From assembly GCF_023898315.1 (NCBI RefSeq), contig NC_064623.1, positions 22,093,640 to 22,157,639 of the forward strand: a DNA stretch of 64,000 nt. Reading direction: 5' to 3'. The stretch comes from Schistocerca nitens. Taxonomy: Eukaryota; Arthropoda; Insecta; Orthoptera; Acrididae. Within the stretch, counting starts at the first letter, position 1; every line of letters begins with the position of its first letter. Of the stretch, positions 57,050-64,000 are shown piece after piece. Below the pieces are notes generated by a model. The model was not told the origin of the DNA. It made no database searches and saw only the letters and a program-made list of their open reading frames with translations. The position numbers and the translations under genes were made by a program.

Positions 57050-57666
57050 GGAAATACGGAAGCGTCCGATCCCGCCCGTCTGCTTTGACCCATGACGTCA
57101 CAAATATGGCGGAAACAAAAACAAACACACACACTTTCCACAAGAAGCCTAATGACACTAACGGGACAAGCGCGGGAAATGGGGTGTTTTGGGCGGGGGG
57201 GGGGGGGCAAACTAAATATAAACAAATTTAGATGCCTTGTGTAGCTACAACGTGTAAGTGAAGACAGCCATGCATGAATACCCACCCACCTCCCCAGGGG
57301 TCGTAACCCCTGCAACCCATAGAAGATAAAGATGCTTCAGCAGCTGATCAGTGTTTTTTGTCTTTTTTAAAAAAAAAATCTCACGGGATAGAACGAACAG
57401 ATCAGAAAGATAAATATAATGAACTAAAACAGAAACTGGAGGAAACAGATAATTAAAATAAATAATAAGTGTTTTTAAATTTAAAAAAAAATCTCACGAG
57501 ATAGAACGAACAGATCAGAAAAGTAAATAAAATAAGATAAAACAGAACTGGAGACAGCCACACTCAAACCAAACTCCGCGCCGTCATGACGTCACACACG
57601 ACAACGACAACACCCTTACGTCACAGGTCAAAGCCGACGCGTGGGATCGGACGCTTCTGTCGACCC
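57050..57666 (-). mobile_element. 605-bp MITE, copy 2 (inverted)
   Basis: Reverse-complement copy of 50566-51170, roughly 95% identical by eye. Flanked by a 9-base duplication ACTAATTAC (57041-57049, 57667-57675). Its left duplication overlaps the last base of the LINE's target duplication. A G-run at 57198-57209 replaces the shorter C tract of copy 1. Confidence 0.88.
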
Positions 57667-57679
57667 ACTAATTACCGTA

Positions 57680-58440
57680 CAAGAACATAACTTGGTAGCA
57701 TTAATGTCAAGGACATGGGGAAGAGAGATAATGCAGAATCAATTCAATTGAAACACTTTTAATGTGCTGCTACAGTACACCATACCATTACATACCAGTA
57801 CCATTACTGGTGACGGTGATGGAGGCTGTTATGAAAAGCTTGCGATATTATTCAAATCTGATATGGCAAGTTAACAGAACTTTTGATCCATGTGAGTAAA
57901 ATTATTGTGTAAAATCGATAGTGCAGCTTCTTACAGAAGTCTCTTCAGGGCCTTCGGAGTCTTTCACTTACATGTCAACATATTTACTCCCTAATAGTAT
58001 TTGTTGTCCATAATAGGGGTAATTTTACTCTGTTCAGTGAAACGAGCTTGCAAAATACTGGAAGGAAATGGAATTTCACATTCTGATTGAAAGTCTTTAA
58101 GAGGTTGCTGCAAGACATCAGGCAGAAAACTGAAAATCTTAAGATATAAATAAAATACAAAGTAAAAAAAAAATATTTTATTAGCCTCTCCTTCTATAAT
58201 TATAATTAAACGTAATGTTCTTACTCAAGGATGCATATGATAGTTAACACTAAGGTTCAAATTAACAGGGTTTTAATGTTACCATTATATGTAGGGCTGC
58301 CAGTACGCATTGTAAAATTCTGAAATGCTTTGTACAAAGTATGAGAGAAACAGCACTTGAATAAAAAAACATTTCTAGCTTTCAGGGTCATTACTTCCTT
58401 CCTCTGGGAAGTTGAATATGTTTTGTGACTGGAAATGAGG
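57680..58440. other. Gap with no recognised gene
   Basis: No open frame or repeat that I recognise. Confidence 0.4.
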
Positions 58441-58760
58441 GGAAGATCACTTAGACCACCTGTATCGAACACTTATGTGACACATTCATGAGTACTGCTC
58501 CAAAGTTTGAGATCCATGTCAGATTTAAGCAACACATTGAAGCAACTCAAAGGCTGGATGCTATATAGGTTACCAGTAGTTTCAAACTATGTGCGAGTAT
58601 TATTTTGTATAACACTATTGAGAAAATTTAGAAGGCATGAGAAATCAGGGCTCGGGTGATAGACAGCCTTTCTTCCCTCTCTCTATTTGCGAATGGAACG
58701 ATACCATTTGGTTGCTTGTGTAGTATGTATATACATAAAAATACGGAAGAAAATTGTGAC
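58440..58760 (+). mobile_element. Probable LINE 3' fragment
   Basis: ATCAGGGCTCGGGTGATAGA then AGCCTTTCTTCCCTCTCTCT and ATTTGCGAATGGAACG match the 3' part of a LINE that I recall as common in locusts. Upstream pieces (EYCSKVWDP near 58490) fit its C-terminal coding end. Stops are frequent and no tail is visible. Confidence 0.5.
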
Positions 58761-58764
58761 TGCC

Positions 58765-60070
58765 TACTACATTAAGAAGTAATAGTTCAACTAACCTAAA
58801 GCTTCGTGATTTACTTGAAATGTTTTGTCCCACTGACACACTCTGACAATCAGTGACTTCCATCTATAGCAGTCTTACAATTTGGAGATGTCAGTATTGC
58901 TTCGATCTATTAATATTCCCTCATTGAGCTCTTTTTATTTTAAGATCACATAAACTGGATTTTTGAGAAACTACATACAGGAAGATGTGATTGGCATATA
59001 GCTGTTTGTTTACAGAAAATCAACGATCAAAATTTAAGCATATCGGTAACACACACAGGGCAAGAGCACATATCTGGGCAAGAGCACTATACTGGATTTC
59101 GCCCCCTTTTCCCCAGAAACCTTGACTGGAGTAATAACTTTATTTGTAGCATAGTCTGAGGTCTACATTAGGTTGAAAAGCGATAATTTCGTTGACAGTT
59201 GTGGAACACAGCGAATGAGAAATAAAGGTTGTGGTAACAGACAGATGTGTGGCTTTGCCTAATATTTGTTTGCGGCGTATTTAAATGCACTTTCCCACAT
59301 TTAACGCATTTCTCATAATAAAAAAAAACCTACTAGGTCATCCCCAAAAAACATATATTAGAAAATGAACAAGCATCCGACGTGTTTTGATGCATATTAC
59401 GTACAGATATCGTACACAAACTGGAAAAATGCAATGGGCGGTCCACTACGCATCCTTTACCATATTTGATTCGTTTTTCCGCATTTGCTACTGCTGGTAT
59501 GGGTGCTGCAAACGTCTCAGTGGTAGTTAGCCTACATTAGTAAGCAGCAGTTAATGCGTTAAAAACATTTAGACACACTGTCCGCAATGCGTAATATGTG
59601 TTATGCTATAAATCACTCTGCCTTTCGACCTATAATTTGTAATGAGTTGGTTTCAATCAATCACGTACGGCTCTAATATGTAACCTTGACTACGCTGCGG
59701 ATTTATCATGTCACCCTAATACAGATTATTCGCATTTAAACCTTCTTTCTACATTTTATTCTGTTAAGGGAAGCTTCATTCAAACAATCTGGCTTGATTT
59801 GACATTCCAAAACAACAGCTGAAGGCGAGTCTGTATAAACACTGTAGCCAACGTGTGACGTCACATACGTCAACAGAGTCTAGTCACCAGGCAGCGCTGT
59901 CACGCTTTCAGCCTTTTTGATGACGTCATGAAGCGATTCCTCGGGGCCCGCGAGACGCACGTGTGAAGGTTTATTTGTATTTCTATATAACTTAGATTTA
60001 TATTGACTGTTTGAAATGTATTGGTAAAATTAAAATGGGAGTACAGATTTCTGTTGTATGACATTATAAG
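58765..60070. other. Gap with no recognised gene
   Basis: Only short open frames. Includes a CRE-like TGACGTCA at 59921 and the 24-bp motif at 59935-59958. Confidence 0.4.
59935..59958 (-). repeat. 24-bp GC-rich motif, inverted partner of 49251
   Basis: GATTCCTCGGGGCCCGCGAG plus ACGC, the exact reverse complement of 49251-49274. The flanks beyond the core do not align apart from a nearby TGACGTCA. Confidence 0.6.
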
Positions 60071-60284
60071 ACTTTATTGCTGCGCATCATGTTTTCAATG
60101 TTAGAAATTGATCTGCAATTCGCATTTCAAAAAAAAAAAAAGTGGACCTTTGGTTACCAACTGACCATCTCCAGCCACGATGAAATTTTGCACAATGCCC
60201 TTTACGGAATAAAATCAACCTGGCAAAAGACAGAAAAAAAAAGCAATGGAACAGGGCTGTAAAATATTCTGTAAGCGAGTGGTT

Positions 60285-60330
60285 GGAAGCGTGTGATTCC
60301 ACCTGTATGCTTTGACCCGTGATGTAATGG
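60285..60330 (+). mobile_element. Relic end of the 605-bp MITE family
   Basis: GGAAGCGTGTGATTCCACCT then TGCTTTGACCCGTGATGTAA matches the terminal inverted repeat of the MITEs at 50566 and 57050 with several changes. Only one end is recognisable, so this is an old or truncated third copy. Confidence 0.6.
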
Positions 60331-60459
60331 TGTGATGCCACTGTGGTACAGTGTTTTAGTGTTTGTTCGTGTTTGTAGATGTGTTTTATGGCACTCCCTG
60401 GTGGTGGATGTTGACTTGCTGAGTCTGTGTACTCTTGGGTTCATTTGAGTGTTGGTTAC

Positions 60460-63400
60460 TTACTACTTGGTGTTACAGCCCATGTAGGGCCTTGGCCTCT
60501 CTGATGATCACAGCCCAAACATGCTTGTTTCCTTCATCTCCTGACTCCAATTTTTCTCAAATCATTGTTCACATCCTGCAGCCATCGTTTCTGCTCCTTT
60601 TGCCACCTAGATAAACCTTTTCGACAGCTCGATCCTCAGACATTCGCTCTACATGGCCCAGCCGTCTCAATCTGTTGTACACTTAATTTCAGTCACCAAG
60701 TCAGGATTTCTATACAGTTCTTCCAATTCCTTCTTTCTCCTTATCCTCCACTGCCCCACCTCATACATGGTTCCAAAAATCTTTCTCAATATTTCCCTCT
60801 CCCATCTTCTCAAGAGCTGCCCTTCTGCTTCACTCATTTTCCATGTTTCTGACCATATATTACCACCTGTCTTATGACTGTTGGACAGACAGTCACCGAT
60901 TTTCTGCTCAGGCTTTGTGACTGAAGGATCTTGATCAGGGCCCAGTAAGCCCTGTTTCCTGCAGCAATCCTAGATTTTATTTCTTCTCTTAATCTGCTAT
61001 CCTCCATAACTAGCACTCCCAGGTATTGGAACTTCTCACATCTCTCATAATTGCCTCTGTTCAATGTAATATATTTCTCTTTAACAATAGCATTTTTCCT
61101 GGAAGCAAAGAGATACTGTGTTTTCGTGTTGTTTACTGTAAGTCCCAACTATTCTGCCTCCTTTTCCAGTCTGCCAAATCCTTCTTCCATTTCTTTCAAA
61201 CTTCTATACAGCATACGCACATCATCGGCATAAGCTAGATTTTGGTGCGTACGGTTAAACAGAGTGCCACCTTGGCTATCAGTCTCTACCCTTCGCATCA
61301 CTCTCTCTAACACTATGTTGAAGAGTAGTGTGGATAATACATCACCCTGTCTTAACCCTTGGTTGACATAAAATTGTTTAGAAAGTTTTCTTTCTTCTTT
61401 TACCTGGCATTTTGTGCTGGTGCCATTTGTACCAGCCTGATAAGTTTACTTGGGAATTCAGTCTCCATTAAGGTGTCATATAGCCTTTTCCTTTTTATCA
61501 TAGGCCTGTTTAAAGTCTACAAAAAGCTGGTGTACATCCACATTATATTCATAACACTTTTCTATTACTTGCCTAATAATGAAGATCTGGTCAGTTGTTG
61601 ATCTGCCCTGTCAAAAACCACACTGTTAGTCTCTGAGTATTCCTTCTATAATTGGTGCAAGTCTCATAGCAATGACTTCGGCCAATACTTTGTACACCAC
61701 GCTGACTAAAGCAATACTGCAATAATTTTCACAGTTTGCTTTGTCCTACCTATAAATTGTGCATCTAATGGCCATGTTCCACTGGTCTGGCATCTCTTCC
61801 TTTTCCCAAATTTCCCCTATAAGCTGATGTGCCAATCTTGTTAGCTGTTCACCTCCACCCTTAATCATCACTGCAGAAATGCTGCCGTTACCTGGAGCCT
61901 TATTATTCCTTAGGCTTTTAATTACCTTTGTAATTTCCTCTAGTATTGGTATAGGTACAGCTCTTTCATCCTGACTAACATTCGGCCACAGTTGGTCACC
62001 TTCTGTTTCAATTTCTTCTAGAACTTCTCTTTGTATAGTGACATTCAGCACTTCACTGAAATATTTAGCCCATTGACCTAGAACCTGTTCTTCTCTCCTC
62101 CTATAAAATTTCCTTCGTTACCTCTGCAGAATACCATACATGGTTGGAAGCCTTTCTTCAGTTCCTGAACTTTTACAGTTTTCTTACTTCTTGGTCATTA
62201 CACTCTTCTTCTAGCTCTATAATCCATTTCCTCTCTAATTCTCTCTTTCTTCTTTTCTTCATGAATTCTTCTGTATTAGATCTTGTTGTCCTGTTTATCA
62301 TTTTCTTCCTTGCCTCATTTCTCTCTTCCACTGCCTTTTTACAATCTTCATTGTTCCATCTTGCCCTTTTCACCCTTTCTTCTAAACCTAAAACTACTTC
62401 TGCAGTTTCTTGCAGAGCCTCTTTAATCACACTCCACTTCCCTTCAGTGCTTTTCAGAGCTTGGCTTTGTTTAGCCTCTCACTTCTTCTGCAGTTCTGTT
62501 TCATACTTTTCGGATACTCCCTTCTCTTTCAATTTAGAAAAATTTTATCTTTGTGGAGCTTCTCTCTTCCCTCTGGATCTATAGACGGCTAAGTGTTGTC
62601 TGTATTTCTCTCTTACCATATAATGATCCGAATTGCAGGCAGCCCCCCAGCAGCTATCAACTTCAAGGATAGTAGTGTCATCTGACGAGAGACATGTGGT
62701 TTCCCTTATGTTCTTTCTCTGGAGCCATGCACTCTTCACTATCATTGCATTGCCCATGGCAAAGTCTTAAAGTCTTTGTCCATTTTGTATTCATCATCTC
62801 ATGCAGGCTTTCATTTTCTACTGTTTCTCTAAAGGCTTCTTCTTTTCCCACTTTCACATTGAAGTCACCCATCAGTATCTTTACATCATTCCTTGATATG
62901 CCTTCTAATTCCTGTTCTATACGACCATAAAACTCATCTTTCACTTCGTCCTCATCATCTTCTGTGTGTGCATTCACACATACTAGTGTGGTGATGAAGA
63001 AGTGGGCTGTCATTCTCAAAGTACACCTCCTTTCATTTAAAGGGTTAAAATTTATGACTGCTGCTTTATACTTATTGTCTACAAGAAAGCCAGTACCGCC
63101 TACTATACCACTGTCTCCTCCACTATACATAATTGTGTAATTACCGCTTCTTATGATACCATCTCCTTTCCATCTGACCTCTTGAATTGCTGCTGCTACT
63201 CCTCTACGGTATTTCTCCATCTCTTGTTGGAGTCCATGTAGAGCCCCTGGTTTGTTCAAAGTTCTTACATTCCAAGTAGCAAAGTATGTATAAATTTTCT
63301 GTTTATGACATCCTTTTCCTTGCATGGGTCGTTCATCAATCCGGCTGTTCCTATTTTTTAGTTTCGTAACAATATGTTTTTCCGATATGGGGTTATTAGC

Positions 63401-63640
63401 ACCACGATCGACCCCCAACCTGGAGGGCCTGGATTTGTCGGGTTTACCCCCTTAGGGAGACTGGCTTCACCACACCTCTAGAGCCCTCCCTGCCCTGTGT
63501 TATAGGAAATTGAAAATGATAAGGAAAATGGAGGGCTAGGGAGAGGACAGGAGACAGGTTATCGATAGAACACTGTGGGACACACTCCTCCCCGTTGGCC
63601 TGTCCGGCATGGGTGACCCTGCTGGTAGCTACGCTACCGG
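60460..63640 (-). mobile_element. RTE-type LINE, nearly full length, decayed
   Basis: Minus strand, 5' to 3': a probable 5' UTR (63640-63420), endonuclease (63418-62678), linker, reverse transcriptase (about 62090-61150) and a C-terminal region down to about 60460. Key blocks: FATWNVRTLNKPGALHG, VKILMGDFNVKVGKEE, KSLRNNKAPGNGSISAVMIK (62050-61746), FVDFKQAYDKK near 61520, LAYADDVRMLYRS (YADD active site) near 61240 and FQYLGVLVMEDSRLREEIKS. At least four stops or slips are spread over it (for example after AIRCTIYR at 61746 and before LGLTVNNT at 61148). It differs from the RTE-type LINE at 38655. Neither end is sharply defined and no target duplication was found. Confidence 0.8.
62678..63418 (-). 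CDS. LINE endonuclease (RTE-type)
   Basis: 246 codons. TWNVRTLNKPGALHGLQQEM starts the endonuclease fold, QEVRWKGDGIIRSGNYTIMY holds the catalytic glutamate, VNAHTEDDEDEVKDEFY and ILMGDFNVKVG follow with the catalytic Asp and Asn. The frame is lost after LHEMMNTKWTKTLRLCHGQC, so the histidine-bearing end is displaced to another frame. The first about 50 residues look like UTR read-through, and the true start may be later. Confidence 0.75.
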   Translation of the reverse strand: MGVDRGANNPISEKHIVTKLKNRNSRIDERPMQGKGCHKQKIYTYFATWNVRTLNKPGALHGLQQEMEKYRRGVAAAIQEVRWKGDGIIRSGNYTIMYSGGDSGIVGGTGFLVDNKYKAAVINFNPLNERRCTLRMTAHFFITTLVCVNAHTEDDEDEVKDEFYGRIEQELEGISRNDVKILMGDFNVKVGKEEAFRETVENESLHEMMNTKWTKTLRLCHGQCNDSEECMAPEKEHKGNHMSLVR

Positions 63641-63689
63641 CTGCATAGCCCTCGTGTTTTGATTGATGTAATAAGTATGGGGGATTTTG

Positions 63690-64000
63690 GATTTTTGATT
63701 GTTGTTTTGTTTCTGTGGTGTTTTGGGAGTTATGTAGGTGTGTGAAGTTTGTGGTTTGCCAGTAGGTGTTAAGAGCTGCATTTGAGCTATATAGGCCAAG
63801 AGAAATGTTAGATTCCACTTTCCGGAATTGTAGGTGTCAGTTTTCTGGTATTGTGGGCTCCGTTTGAACTATATAGGTCAAGGGAAATGCCCGATTCCAC
63901 TTCTTGAAATTGCAGGTTTTGGTTTTTTGGTGTCATGGGCTTCATTTGAGTTATGTAGGTGGGGTGAAGTGTGAGATTCCTGTTGGTTCTGTGGCTGTAG
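63690..64000. repeat. 83-bp tandem repeat, cut by window edge
   Basis: The phrase TTTGARYTATRTAGGYC recurs near 63783, 63866 and 63949 (about 83 bases apart) with a weaker unit near 63730. Each is followed by a block like GATTCCACTT and GAAATTG(T/C)AGG. At least three and a half diverged units; the array continues beyond the window. Confidence 0.75.

Noticed and set aside
49251-59958. A single 10.7 kb transposon bounded by the 24-bp inverted motif
   Set aside because: No target duplication outside the motifs, the flanks do not align, and no transposition gene spans the interval except independent LINE and MITE insertions.

Overview
The window looks like repeat-dense DNA from a large-genome insect. 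Four sequence-related tRNA-derived SINE copies (about 21292, 21973, 52396, 52675) and several other SINE types match, from memory and without a search, families abundant in grasshoppers and locusts (Orthoptera, Schistocerca-like). LINEs of the CR1/Jockey and RTE types, Tc1-like transposons and long microsatellites fit the same picture. I see no operons, bacterial signals, rRNA genes or credible true tRNA genes.

Layout. 1-1330: decayed Tc1-like transposase (minus). 1390-3105: decayed CR1/Jockey-type LINE. 5040-8902: 5'-truncated Ty3/gypsy fossil with one LTR, abutting a Ty1/copia fossil (8903-about 13546) that carries two SINEs and a Tc1-like element; another SINE follows. 14428-15335: decayed two-exon zinc-finger gene. 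15780-31000: an uncharacterised repeat landscape. It holds two diverged copies of a roughly 2 kb repeat, two arrays of about 130-bp tRNA-like units, SINEs, a Tc1-like fragment, a 43-bp-arm hairpin element and a nearly intact LINE (25901-28740). 36165-45163: LINE pieces, one apparently split by a 6.2 kb insertion that includes a long inverted repeat, itself split by an RTE LINE with an 11-bp target duplication. 45298-46981: the only intact protein gene, a PIF/Harbinger (HARBI1-like) nuclease on the minus strand with two introns and a GC-rich promoter. 46990-47890: a possible divergent spliced noncoding transcript. 48561-60330: MITEs, inverted SINEs and a 3.1 kb LINE (53951-57029). 60460-64000: an RTE-type LINE (minus) followed by an 83-bp tandem repeat.

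The genes do not form a pathway; what links the parts is insertion order. Target duplications at 10554/10830, 11605/12692, 38644/40740, 52383/52586 and 53939/57030 let several layers be ordered. The best candidates for something undescribed are the tRNA-like 130-bp arrays inside a larger repeat, the long inverted repeat at 37.1-41.7 kb, and a 59-bp CCAAT-containing module shared upstream of the Harbinger-like gene and the zinc-finger gene. Family names rest on recalled protein patterns, not on searches.
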